Positions 1 to 8,004 of a stretch of 64,000 nt of DNA are shown one piece after another. This stretch comes from Uliginosibacterium paludis (GTDB lineage Bacteria > Pseudomonadota > Gammaproteobacteria > Burkholderiales > Rhodocyclaceae): positions 1-64,000 of the forward strand of contig NZ_JBDIVF010000013.1 of the NCBI RefSeq assembly GCF_039631355.1. Direction: 5' to 3'. The position numbers were made by a program, and so were the translations under genes. Position 1 is the stretch's first letter, and the number at the start of each line of letters is the position of its first letter. The notes beneath the pieces were generated by a model. It was given only the letters and a program-made list of their open reading frames with translations, had not been told where the DNA came from and made no database searches.

Positions 1-77
1 CTCCCGACTCCCGACTCCCGACTCCCGACTCCCGACTCCCGACTCCCGACTCCCGACTCCCGACTCCCGACTCCCGA
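1..77. repeat. Perfect heptanucleotide tandem repeat (CTCCCGA)11
   Basis: Eleven exact copies of CTCCCGA fill the first 77 bases and probably continue beyond the left edge. The last A of the array is the A of the ATG of the following gene, so the array occupies the place of its ribosome binding site. Seven is not a multiple of three, so a change in copy number would shift any frame read through it. There is no stop codon in the array in the frame of the downstream gene; three units would encode the heptapeptide SRLPTPD. Confidence 0.97.
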
Positions 78-328
78 TGAACTGCCGCCCCGCCTGCGCT
101 GCCTGCTGCATTGCGCCCTCGATCTCCAGCCCGATTCCCGGCATGCCCGGCGGCAAGCCGGCGGGGGTGGCCTGCGTGCAGCTCGACGAGGCGCTGGGCT
201 GCCGGATTTTCGGCCGGCCGGAGCGTCCGGCGGTGTGCGGCAGCCTGCAGCCGTCGGCCGAGATGTGCGGGGACTCGCGCGAGCAGGCGATCCGCTGGCT
301 GACCCGGCTTGAGGAGGCCACCCGCTGA
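77..328 (+). CDS. YkgJ/YeiW-family cysteine cluster protein
   Basis: An 83-residue protein that resembles the YeiW branch of the UPF0153/YkgJ family, thought to bind a zinc or Fe-S centre; no reaction is established. The family core is visible: NCRPACAACC at residues 2-11, the SISSPIPGMPGGKPAG block, then CVQLD, a CRIF-type cysteine, VCGSL and the late MCGDSREQA segment. Length fits the family. The ATG at 77 gives the same start (MNCRP) as the enterobacterial homologues I remember, but it directly abuts the CTCCCGA array, so there is no Shine-Dalgarno sequence. The frame is open upstream to the window edge, so an N-terminal extension made of the repeat cannot be excluded. Confidence 0.8.
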   Translation: MNCRPACAACCIAPSISSPIPGMPGGKPAGVACVQLDEALGCRIFGRPERPAVCGSLQPSAEMCGDSREQAIRWLTRLEEATR

Positions 329-394
329 GCTGGCGGTGTGCGGGGAATGTCGTGCAATCCGGTTGAAGCTGCTGCAGGACTTGGAGGATTCAGT

Positions 395-412
395 CATACA
401 GACCGATGTATG
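395..412. promoter_or_regulatory. Hyphenated palindrome, possible operator
   Basis: CATACA, six bases, then TGTATG, at the edge of the AT-rich patch. Arm length and spacing would suit a dimeric regulator. No specific factor can be assigned. Confidence 0.3.
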
Positions 413-602
413 TCAGAAATAAAGAATAAAATGCTGATGCGGGCCTGATTGTTGGTCTATGATCCGGTGCGTCGAAGAATTTCCGGAGTGATGTGCTGGA
501 TGTCGGGGAAAAAGGCGCCGGATTGTCGTCAGCCACCTGAGCGCGCCTTGCCGCCCGGCGTGCGGGCGGACGCTCGCCAGGAGGGTGGTCAGAGAGGCCG
601 GG

Positions 603-620
603 CCTGCAACACAATGCAGG
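603..620. promoter_or_regulatory. Hyphenated palindrome upstream of lrp-type gene, possible autoregulatory site
   Basis: CCTGCA, six bases (acacaa), TGCAGG: a perfect 18-bp hyphenated palindrome 55 bases before the regulator start. Lrp/AsnC proteins bind sites of this general size and often regulate their own promoter; assignment to this regulator is inference. Confidence 0.35.
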
Positions 621-674
621 TTGCGCGCAGGCCGCGCGGACTGACGCCTTCCGCTTCCCTCCCCGGAGAATTTC

Positions 675-1154
675 ATGCACATGCTTGACCCGATTGATCT
701 GGCCATCCTTCAGGCGCTTCAGGATGACGGCCGCATGACCAATGTGGCCCTCGCAAAACACGTCGGACTCAGCGCCACGCCCTGCCTCGAGCGGGTGAAG
801 GCGCTGGAAGCCAAGGGCTATATCAGCGGCTATGCCGCCCGGCTGGCCGCGTCGGAACTCGGCCTGGGCCTGACCGTGTTCATCCAGATCCAGCTTGAGC
901 GCACCTCGGAAGACGCCTTCCAGGCGTTTCGGGATGCGATCGAAAACATTCCGGAGCTGCAGTCCTGCCACATGGTCACGGGCGGCTTCGATTACCTGCT
1001 GAAGGTGCGCGTGCCCGACATGGACGCTTACCGCAGCTTTTTCGGTCAGGTGCTGGGCAAGGTGCCGGGCATCCGCGAAACCCACAGTTACCCAGTCATG
1101 GAAGAGATCAAGGACTCGTCCGCAATCAGCCTGGCGCATCTGCGCGAGGCCTGA
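675..1154 (+). CDS. Lrp/AsnC-family transcriptional regulator (putative proline-responsive)
   Basis: A 159-residue protein with the full Lrp layout: an N-terminal winged helix (LDPIDLAILQALQDDGRMT, then ALAKHVGLSATPCLERVKAL) and a C-terminal RAM/AsnC effector domain (GGFDYLLKVRVPDMDAY near residues 100-118). It sits 45 bp upstream of putA on the same strand. The adjacent PutA lacks the N-terminal ribbon-helix-helix repressor domain, so it cannot regulate itself. In Agrobacterium and Rhodobacter the Lrp-type activator PutR does this job, and I infer the same role here. A GGAGA ribosome binding site at 665-669 supports the ATG at 675; a second ATG lies at 681. Confidence 0.88.
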   Translation: MHMLDPIDLAILQALQDDGRMTNVALAKHVGLSATPCLERVKALEAKGYISGYAARLAASELGLGLTVFIQIQLERTSEDAFQAFRDAIENIPELQSCHMVTGGFDYLLKVRVPDMDAYRSFFGQVLGKVPGIRETHSYPVMEEIKDSSAISLAHLREA

Positions 1155-1199
1155 GCGTCGTCGGGTCCTGCGTGCTTCCGCCATCCGGAAACCTGCCGC

Positions 1200-4100
1200 A
1201 TGAACCCGACACTCCAGCACCTGCGCGCGCGCATCACCGAATACACGCGGCGCGACGAAGCCGCCTGCACTGCCGAACTGGCCGCTGCGCTGCAGGCCGC
1301 AGCGCCTGATCCGCAGGCGGTTGCCGCCCGGGCCCGCGAGCTGGTGCAGGCCGTGCGTGCCCAGCGCAGCGGCGCCAGCGGCGTCGATCACCTGATGCAC
1401 GAGTTCTCGCTTTCGAGCGAGGAAGGGGTGGCGCTGATGTGCGTGGCCGAGGCGCTGCTGCGGATTCCGGATGCCGACACGGCCGACCGCCTGATCCGCG
1501 ACAAGCTCAGCCGCGCCGACTGGCGCCAGCATCTGGGCCACAGCACCTCGCTTTTCGTGAATGCCGCGACCTGGGGCCTGATGATCACCGGCAAGCTGGT
1601 GGCGACCCGCAGCGAGGAAGCGCTCGGCAATGCCTTCGGCCAACTGGTGGCGCGCTGCGGCGAGCCGGTGATCCGCAAGGCCACCGCACTGGCCATGCAG
1701 CTGCTCGGGCGTCAGTTCGTGATGGGCGAGAACATTGCCGCCGCGCTCGAACGCAGCCGTGCCAATGCGGCGCGCGGTTACACCCATTCCTTCGACATGC
1801 TCGGCGAAGCCGCACTCACCGCGGCCGATGCGGACCGCTTCCTGCGCGACTACACCGACGCCATCCACGCCATCGGCCAGCACTCGGCCGGCGCGGGTCT
1901 GTATGCCGGGCCAGGTATTTCGGTGAAGCTCTCGGCCCTGCATCCGCGCTACACCCGCAGCCAGCAGGCGCGGGTAATGAATGAGCTGCTGCCCCGCCTC
2001 ACACAGCTCGCGGTGCTGGCCAGAAGTTACGACATTGGCATCAATATCGATGCCGAGGAAGCGGACCGGCTGGACCTTTCGCTGGATCTGCTCACTGCGC
2101 TGATGCAGGCGCCCGAACTCTCCGGCTGGGGCGGGCTCGGCTTCGTGGTGCAGGCCTACCAGAAGCGGGCGCCTCGCGTGATCGACCATCTTGTGGCACT
2201 GGCCCGGGCGAGCGGGCGCGGGCTGATGATCCGGCTGGTCAAGGGTGCCTACTGGGACAGCGAGATCAAGCGTGCGCAGATCGACGGGCTAGACGATTAC
2301 CCGGTCTTCACGCGCAAGCTGCATTCCGATCTCAGCTATCTCGCCTGTGCGGCCCGCATGCTCGATGCGGCGGAGGTGATCTATGCGCAGTTCGCCACCC
2401 ACAACGCCCACACGCTGGCCGCGGTGGCCCGGCTCGCGCAGGATCGCGGCGTGAGTCACTACGAGTTCCAGTGCCTGCATGGCATGGGCGAACCGCTGTA
2501 TGACAATGTGGTGAAGCCCGGCGAGGCCGGCGGTCGTTGCCGCATCTATGCGCCGGTGGGCAGCTATGAAACGCTGCTGCCCTATCTCGTCCGCCGCCTG
2601 CTCGAGAATGGCTCCAACAGTTCCTTCGTGAATCGCATCGTCGATGAGCGGGTGTCGATCGACAGCCTGGTTACCGACCCGCTGGCGCAGGTGCTCAGCG
2701 AAGGCGGCGACCGCCATCCCGGCATTCCGCTGCCGTCGGCACTCTACGGTCCGGAGCGGCCCAACTCGCGCGGTCTGGATCTGGCTGACGAAGCCGTGCT
2801 CGCCCGGCTCGACCAGCAACTGGCGCTGCTCGCGACCCGGCAGTGGGACGTGCGGCCGCTGATTGCGCAGGAGGCAGGTGCCGACGGCGCCGCGCGCGCG
2901 ATCCTGAATCCGGCGCGTCATGAGGATTGCGCAGGCCGGGCGGCAGAGGCCACGCCGGCGCAGATCGCCGCGGCGCTCGACGCGGCAGCGGCGTTCGCGG
3001 CCGACTGGCATGCCACGCCGGTGGCGGCCAGGGCTGCGATGCTGCGTGAGGCGGCCCGGCGCCTCGAGGCGGAGGCCGTTCCGCTCATCAGCCTGTGCAT
3101 CCGCGAGGCCGGCAAGACGCGCGCCAATGCGGTGGCCGAGCTGCGCGAAGCGGTCGATTTCTGCCGCTATTACGCCTGCCAGATCGAGCAGTACGGGCCG
3201 GCCGCCGAGGTGCCGGGGCCGATCGTGGCGATCAGCCCGTGGAACTTTCCGCTCGCCATTTTCATCGGGCAGATCAGTGCGGCCCTGGCTGCCGGCAGCC
3301 CGGTGCTGGCCAAGCCCGCCGAGCAGACGCCGCTGATGGCGGCTTTAGCCGTGCGCTGCCTGCATGAAGCCGGCGTGCCGCGCGCCGCGCTGCAACTGCT
3401 GCCCGGCGCTGGCGAGCAGGTGGGCGCTGCACTGGTGGCGGACCCGCGTGTGCGCGGCATCCTCTTTACCGGCTCGACCGAGGTCGCCCTGCAGATCCAT
3501 CGCGTGGCGGCAGCGCAGCCGCAGCCGGTGCGGCTGATCGCGGAAACCGGCGGGCAGAACGCGATGGTCGTGGATTCCTCCGCGCACCTCGAACAGGTGG
3601 TGCAGGACGTGCTCGCTTCCGCCTTCGATTCCGCCGGCCAGCGCTGCTCCGCCTTGCGCCTGCTCTGCGTGCAGGAGGAAGTGGCCGAACGGCTCGAAAC
3701 CATGCTGCGCGCCGCCATGCGCGAGCTCAGGCTCGGCGACCCCGCTGCGCTGTGCACCGATGTCGGTCCGGTCATCGACGCGGAAGCCCTTGCGCGGCTC
3801 CAGCGGCATGTCAATGGAATGCGCGAGGCCGGGCACGAGGTTTTCCAGCTGCCGCTGCCGGAAGGCTGCGCGCAGGGCTGCTTCATGCCGCCCACACTGA
3901 TCCGCATTGCTTCGCCGGCCGATCTGGAAGGCGAAGTCTTCGGCCCGGTGGTGCATCTGCTGCGCTTTGCGCGGCGTCAGCTGGGGGCGCTGCTTGATCG
4001 CCTCAACGCGAGCGGCTACGGGCTTACCTTCGGGCTGCATACGCGCATCGACGAGACGGTGGATTTCGTGGTGCGCCGCATCCATGCCGGCAACGTGTAC

Positions 4101-4817
4101 GTGAATCGGAACATGGTGGGCGCCGTCGTCGGCGTGCAGCCCTTTGGAGGCGAAGGGCGCTCCGGCACAGGCCCGAAAGCCGGTGGTCCGCTCTGCCTGG
4201 CACGCCTCACCGATGCGCCGGACATGCTGATGGCATCCACGGTGGAGGTGCCGGATGCCGCCGGCAGCTCCGTGGCGCTGGCCGAGCTTGTTGCCTGGGC
4301 CATGCAGCAGGGCAAGACAGCGCTGGCCGCGGTCTGCAGTGCGGAGGCCGCGCGCAGCCCGCTGGGCCGCGAACTGCAGCTGCCGGGCCCGACCGGTGAG
4401 CGCAACCGGCTGCGTTTCGCCCCACGGGGCAAGTTCTTCTGCGTCGCGGAGGATGAAGACGCGCTGCTGCTGCAGATTGCCGCCTTGCTCGCCACCGGCA
4501 ACACGCCGGTGCTGCGTGACAGCGAACTCGCCCATGCGCTGCGCCAGCGCCTGCCCGCCGGCCTGCAGGAGTGCCTCGGTATGGCGCCGGAGCCGCTTTC
4601 GCTGCCGGATCTGGCCGGGGTGGTCTTCAGCGGTGCGCCGCTCGCAGCGCGGGAGCTCCGCATCCGTCTGGCGGCCCGCGAGGGCGCGATCCTGCCCTTC
4701 GTGACGCGTGCCGCCCAGGGCCGCTATCCGCTCTGGCGCCTCTTGCACGAGCGCGTGCTCAGCCTCAACACCACGGCGGCGGGCGGCAATACCAGCCTCA
4801 TGATGCTGGGCGGCTGA
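1200..4817 (+). CDS. putA: Bifunctional proline dehydrogenase / L-glutamate-gamma-semialdehyde dehydrogenase PutA
   Basis: A 1205-residue PutA that oxidises proline to glutamate in two steps with channelling of the intermediate. The N-terminus starts directly in the helical arm domain; there is no ribbon-helix-helix DNA-binding domain, unlike the roughly 1320-residue E. coli enzyme. The FAD-dependent proline dehydrogenase barrel shows RLVKGAYWDSEIKRAQ and ENGSNSSFVNRI (about residues 345-485). The aldehyde dehydrogenase shows SPWNFPLAIFIGQ, FTGSTEVA, AETGGQNAM and catalytic Cys816 in SAGQRCSALR. A further C-terminal ALDH-like segment ends in AAGGNTSLMMLGG, as in long type B PutAs. It follows an Lrp-type gene, probably its regulator. 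Confidence 0.97.
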   Translation: MNPTLQHLRARITEYTRRDEAACTAELAAALQAAAPDPQAVAARARELVQAVRAQRSGASGVDHLMHEFSLSSEEGVALMCVAEALLRIPDADTADRLIRDKLSRADWRQHLGHSTSLFVNAATWGLMITGKLVATRSEEALGNAFGQLVARCGEPVIRKATALAMQLLGRQFVMGENIAAALERSRANAARGYTHSFDMLGEAALTAADADRFLRDYTDAIHAIGQHSAGAGLYAGPGISVKLSALHPRYTRSQQARVMNELLPRLTQLAVLARSYDIGINIDAEEADRLDLSLDLLTALMQAPELSGWGGLGFVVQAYQKRAPRVIDHLVALARASGRGLMIRLVKGAYWDSEIKRAQIDGLDDYPVFTRKLHSDLSYLACAARMLDAAEVIYAQFATHNAHTLAAVARLAQDRGVSHYEFQCLHGMGEPLYDNVVKPGEAGGRCRIYAPVGSYETLLPYLVRRLLENGSNSSFVNRIVDERVSIDSLVTDPLAQVLSEGGDRHPGIPLPSALYGPERPNSRGLDLADEAVLARLDQQLALLATRQWDVRPLIAQEAGADGAARAILNPARHEDCAGRAAEATPAQIAAALDAAAAFAADWHATPVAARAAMLREAARRLEAEAVPLISLCIREAGKTRANAVAELREAVDFCRYYACQIEQYGPAAEVPGPIVAISPWNFPLAIFIGQISAALAAGSPVLAKPAEQTPLMAALAVRCLHEAGVPRAALQLLPGAGEQVGAALVADPRVRGILFTGSTEVALQIHRVAAAQPQPVRLIAETGGQNAMVVDSSAHLEQVVQDVLASAFDSAGQRCSALRLLCVQEEVAERLETMLRAAMRELRLGDPAALCTDVGPVIDAEALARLQRHVNGMREAGHEVFQLPLPEGCAQGCFMPPTLIRIASPADLEGEVFGPVVHLLRFARRQLGALLDRLNASGYGLTFGLHTRIDETVDFVVRRIHAGNVYVNRNMVGAVVGVQPFGGEGRSGTGPKAGGPLCLARLTDAPDMLMASTVEVPDAAGSSVALAELVAWAMQQGKTALAAVCSAEAARSPLGRELQLPGPTGERNRLRFAPRGKFFCVAEDEDALLLQIAALLATGNTPVLRDSELAHALRQRLPAGLQECLGMAPEPLSLPDLAGVVFSGAPLAARELRIRLAAREGAILPFVTRAAQGRYPLWRLLHERVLSLNTTAAGGNTSLMMLGG

Positions 4818-4895
4818 GGCGGCAGGCGAGGCGCCAGCGCCCGCCGGAGGTCACCCGTCGTGTGGCCTGTCACATGGGCGGCAGGACGCGGCACG

Positions 4896-4901
4896 TATAA
4901 T
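4896..4901 (+). promoter_or_regulatory. Perfect -10 element (TATAAT) of the uppP promoter
   Basis: TATAAT 31 bases upstream of the uppP ATG, in the context cgTATAATcgg that recurs before several genes here. No good -35 hexamer is visible about 17 bases upstream. Predicted leader about 25 nt. Confidence 0.5.
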
Positions 4902-4932
4902 CGGAAACCCCAACCTCTTTCCGGCCTGATAC

Positions 4933-5757
4933 ATGGACCTCCTGCTGCTCGTCAAAGCCGCCATCCTCGGCGTCATCGAAGGCCTGACCGAATTCCTGCC
5001 CATCTCCTCCACCGGCCACCTGATCCTGGGCAGTGCGCTGCTGGATTTCACCGGCGACCGGGCGAAGCTCTTCCTGATCGTGATCCAGTCCGCGGCGATC
5101 CTCGCCGTGGTGTGGGAGTTCCGCCAGAAGATCGCACATGCGCTGCTCAATGCCACCCGCGAGCGCAGCGCGCTGCAACTGTTCATCAACGTGGCCATCG
5201 CCTTCCTGCCGCTGGCGGTGCTGGGCCTGATCTTCGGCAAGTGGCTCAAGGCGCATCTCTTCAATCCGCCGGTCGTGGCGACCAGCTTCATCATCGGCGG
5301 CCTGATCATCCTGTGGGCCGAGAAGCGTCAGAACCATGTGCGGGTCGAAACCATGGAGCAGATGGGCTGGAAGGACGGTCTCAAGGTCGGCATCGCGCAG
5401 GCTTTCGCGCTGATTCCGGGCACTTCGCGCAGTGGCTCGACCATCATCGGCGGCATGCTCTTCGGCCTGTCACGCAAGGCGGCGACCGAATTCACCTTCT
5501 TCCTCGCCATCCCGACCCTCGGCGTCGCGTCGATCTACGAGCTCTACAAGGAGCGCGCGCTGCTCTCCGCCGACGATATCGGCATGTGGGCGGTGGGCAT
5601 GCTGAGTTCCTTCATCTCGGCCTTCTTCGTGGTGCGCTGGCTGATCCGTTTCGTTTCCACCCACAGCTTCCGCGTGTTTGCCTGGTACCGCATCGCCTTC
5701 GGCCTGATCGTGCTGCTGACCTGGCAGCTCGGGCTGGTGCACTGGGTGGACGTCTGA
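4933..5757 (+). CDS. uppP: Undecaprenyl-diphosphatase UppP/BacA
   Basis: A 274-residue inner-membrane enzyme that removes a phosphate from undecaprenyl pyrophosphate so the lipid carrier can be reused in peptidoglycan and O-antigen assembly; extra copies give bacitracin resistance. Both family signatures are present: EGLTEFLPISSTGH at residues 16-29 and PGTSRSGSTIIGG at about 160-172, carrying the catalytic Glu, His, Ser and Arg residues. Several hydrophobic helices follow (for example NVAIAFLPLAVLGLIFG). Length is normal for the family. It stands alone behind its own TATAAT. Confidence 0.97.
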   Translation: MDLLLLVKAAILGVIEGLTEFLPISSTGHLILGSALLDFTGDRAKLFLIVIQSAAILAVVWEFRQKIAHALLNATRERSALQLFINVAIAFLPLAVLGLIFGKWLKAHLFNPPVVATSFIIGGLIILWAEKRQNHVRVETMEQMGWKDGLKVGIAQAFALIPGTSRSGSTIIGGMLFGLSRKAATEFTFFLAIPTLGVASIYELYKERALLSADDIGMWAVGMLSSFISAFFVVRWLIRFVSTHSFRVFAWYRIAFGLIVLLTWQLGLVHWVDV

Positions 5758-5931
5758 GCGCCGGCGCCTGATCCCGCAGGGCGGGGCCACCGTCCTGCGT
5801 TCTCCGTTGTCATTTTCACGACAGCTTCGCGCCTGATGTGCCGTCATGCGTGAAGCACTCCATGCGCTGCCGCATGGCCCTGCTAGCATTCGCGTCTTTA
5901 AGATTTTTAACAAAAAAAGAGGCGAAAAATC

Positions 5932-7215
5932 ATGTGGGGAATCTTGCGTCTGTGCCTGGCGGTCATGGTCAGCATCGTGCTGGCAGCCTGTGGTGGCGGG
6001 GGAGGCGGTGGCGGCAGCAGTGGCGGGCAGGCGGATTCGAACAAGTCGTCCGGTGACTTCACGCTGTCGGCCAGCTCGCTGAGTTTTACTGCAGCCAATG
6101 CGGCCAGTCTGGTTGCAAGCCAGATGGTGTCCATGAGCAACATCGGCAGCAGCGTGGCCAATGTCGTGGTGCTGATTCCGCAGGAGGCCGCCTCCTGGCT
6201 GTCGGTGACGGTTGCGCCCGGCGCAAGCTATGCCACGGTAACGGTGAAACCTGCCGGACTCAGCGCCGGCACGCGCAGTACGACCGTGCGTGTGTCGAGC
6301 ACCGACGCGGCTTACAACACCCTGGTGTCGAAGGACGTCACGGTGACCCTCACGGTGGGCAGCACCGCTTCCTCGTCGTCCAGTTCGTCGGTGCCGGCCA
6401 TCGTGGCCTGGAACAGCTATGACGGCACGATGGATCCTGCCAGTTATGGCGCCCTGCATCTGGCGGGCGGCCGCCTCGGCAGTTTCACGCAGATCGATGG
6501 ATCGATTGCTGACACGCTGCCGGCCTCGGCCAGCAGTTCGAGCGTCAGCAGCTCCAGCAGCACGAGCAGTTCAGCTTCGAGCTCCAGCTCCAGCGCCAGC
6601 ACCGCGTATTTCATGGACTACATGACGATCAATGGCGACGGCACGCTGCGCCTCGATTCCAGCGTTGCGGCGCTGAATCGCAGCCTGATCCGGGGCGTCA
6701 ACAGCAGCGTCCAGAATCCGACCTATCCCCGCAGCCTGACTTTCCTGGCGCGCGTGCTGCCGGTGGCGGGCACGACCTATGACGTCAATACACGGCTGGC
6801 CGAATTCGAGCTGGCGTTCGGCAGCAGCCGGGTGGTGCTGGTGCTGCGTGGGGACGCCAACAGCGGTAACGTCCGCCTGCAGACCCCACAGAACGGCGGC
6901 AGCGATCTGGTAGCGCAGCTCGACATGAGCCAGCCGCACATCTTCCAGGTCACGGTTGCGCTGACCGATGCGAGCTCCGGCACCATCAATGTTTATGCCG
7001 ATGGCAATCCGGTGCCCATCATCGGGCCCTTCACGAGCAGTGCGCTGTATCCCACGTATGTTGTGGGCCAGGACCACATCCAGTTCGGTGACAACCGCAA
7101 CGTGGCTTTCCGCAGCGATCTGGACTGGATGATCTGGACCGACACCGGTGCCTGGACGCCTGCCCAGATGAAGGGCAAGCTGCCCAGCGGACTGGGTGTA
7201 ACGACCGGCTACTGA
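5932..7215 (+). CDS. Lipoprotein with poly-Gly and poly-Ser linkers and a LamG-like C-terminal domain
   Basis: A 427-residue secreted lipoprotein. A short signal peptide ends in the lipobox LAAC with lipidated Cys20, followed by eight glycines. Residues about 40-145 form a beta-rich domain of BACON/Ig type (LSASSLSFTAANA, then SWLSVTVAPG and TVRVSST). A poly-Ser segment near 146-152 and a long Ser-rich linker near 198-223 separate it from a C-terminal region about 225-427 that looks like a concanavalin/LamG-type jelly roll (FLARVLPVAGTTYDVNTRLAEF, split by the linker pattern). Poly-Ser linkers are typical of carbohydrate-binding secreted proteins, so a surface polysaccharide-binding role is possible but unproven. 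Followed by a strong terminator. Confidence 0.8.
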   Translation: MWGILRLCLAVMVSIVLAACGGGGGGGGSSGGQADSNKSSGDFTLSASSLSFTAANAASLVASQMVSMSNIGSSVANVVVLIPQEAASWLSVTVAPGASYATVTVKPAGLSAGTRSTTVRVSSTDAAYNTLVSKDVTVTLTVGSTASSSSSSSVPAIVAWNSYDGTMDPASYGALHLAGGRLGSFTQIDGSIADTLPASASSSSVSSSSSTSSSASSSSSSASTAYFMDYMTINGDGTLRLDSSVAALNRSLIRGVNSSVQNPTYPRSLTFLARVLPVAGTTYDVNTRLAEFELAFGSSRVVLVLRGDANSGNVRLQTPQNGGSDLVAQLDMSQPHIFQVTVALTDASSGTINVYADGNPVPIIGPFTSSALYPTYVVGQDHIQFGDNRNVAFRSDLDWMIWTDTGAWTPAQMKGKLPSGLGVTTGY

Positions 7216-7240
7216 TCACGCCGTCCGATCAAAACCGGAA

Positions 7241-7267
7241 GGGCGCGGCGCGAGTCGCGCCCTTTTT
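7241..7267 (+). terminator. Intrinsic terminator after the lipoprotein gene
   Basis: Stem GGGCGCG (7241-7247) with CGCGCCC (7256-7262), eight-base loop, followed at once by five T and further T-rich sequence. It starts 26 bases after the lipoprotein stop codon. Confidence 0.85.
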
Positions 7268-7321
7268 CTTTGGGGCCTGCGCGGCTTCGCGGCAGAATGC
7301 AGTCCTGTACCTTCTTCTGGT

Positions 7322-7897
7322 GTGGCGATGATTCTCTACCTTCATGGTTTCCGTTCCGGTCCGCAATCCCAGAAGGTGCGTTCGCTTGCCGATCGCCTGG
7401 CCTCTCGCGGGCTGGGCGAGCAGCTCTGGTGCGAGCAGCTCTCGCCGGTTCCCTTTGAAGCCATCGCCCAGGCCGAAGCGCAGATTGCCCGCTGCGCCGA
7501 GCCGCCCACGCTGGTCGGCAGTTCGCTGGGCGGTTTCTATGTAACCTGGCTGGCGCAGCGCCATGGTCTGCGCGCGGTGGCGATCAATCCCTTCGTGCCG
7601 CATGCGGCCTTCGACCAGAGCCTCTTCATCGGCGAGCACGAGATGATCTACAGCGGCGAGCGCTTCCGTTTTACCGAGGCGCATGCGATGCAGGTCGCCG
7701 CGCTGGAAGTCACGCGCATCAGCCGGCCTGAAAACGTCTGGCTGCTGGCCGAGGAAGGCGATGAGGTGCTCGATTGCCGGGTGGCGGTGGCGCGCTATGC
7801 CGGCTGCCGCCAGACCGTGTTGCCGGGGGGCGATCACAGCTTCACTCGCTGGGACGATTACCTCGACGAGGTGATCGCGTTCGCCGGCTTGGCCTGA
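7322..7897 (+). CDS. yqiA: YqiA/YcfP-type alpha/beta-hydrolase (esterase)
   Basis: A 191-residue small alpha/beta hydrolase of the UPF0227 family, whose E. coli members hydrolyse short acyl esters. The N-terminal ILYLHGFRSGPQSQK, the nucleophile elbow GSSLGGFY (Ser near residue 69), the aspartate in EEGDEVLD and the late histidine in GGDHSFTRWDDY form the expected catalytic triad. Two starts are possible: GTG at 7322, which lines up residue for residue with the E. coli N-terminus, or ATG at 7328. No strong ribosome binding site separates them. It is followed by the RNase II-family gene on the same strand. Confidence 0.85.
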   Translation: MAMILYLHGFRSGPQSQKVRSLADRLASRGLGEQLWCEQLSPVPFEAIAQAEAQIARCAEPPTLVGSSLGGFYVTWLAQRHGLRAVAINPFVPHAAFDQSLFIGEHEMIYSGERFRFTEAHAMQVAALEVTRISRPENVWLLAEEGDEVLDCRVAVARYAGCRQTVLPGGDHSFTRWDDYLDEVIAFAGLA

Positions 7898-7967
7898 ATG
7901 CCGCCTGCCGGCCCGTGCAACCTTGTCGGCTGCGCGTGGTCCGAGCGTGCTCCTGACCGGCCACGGC

Positions 7968-7973
7968 TATAAT
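7968..7973 (+). promoter_or_regulatory. -10 element (TATAAT) of the rnb-type gene
   Basis: TATAAT in the context ggcTATAATcgcc, 31 bases before the ATG at 8005. The -35 is not recognisable. Confidence 0.45.
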
Positions 7974-8004
7974 CGCCGGTCGCAAACCCTGCCATCCGGA
8001 TCCC

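Larger units (their letters stand above)
329..674. other. Intergenic region upstream of the Lrp-type regulator
   Basis: A 346-bp non-coding stretch. It holds an AT-rich patch around 412-440, unusual for this genome, and two short hyphenated palindromes (listed separately). A GGAGA ribosome binding site lies at 665-669 before the regulator ATG. No convincing gene was seen on either strand; the longer ORFs crossing it are shadows. Confidence 0.6.

Noticed and set aside
390..2189. Long minus-strand ORFs opposite the Lrp-type gene and putA (up to 599 codons), and similar ones opposite rnb, hsdR and other genes
   Set aside because: They lie antisense to genes with clear family motifs, have biased composition typical of GC-rich shadow frames (His/Arg/Gln-rich), and show no recognisable domain.
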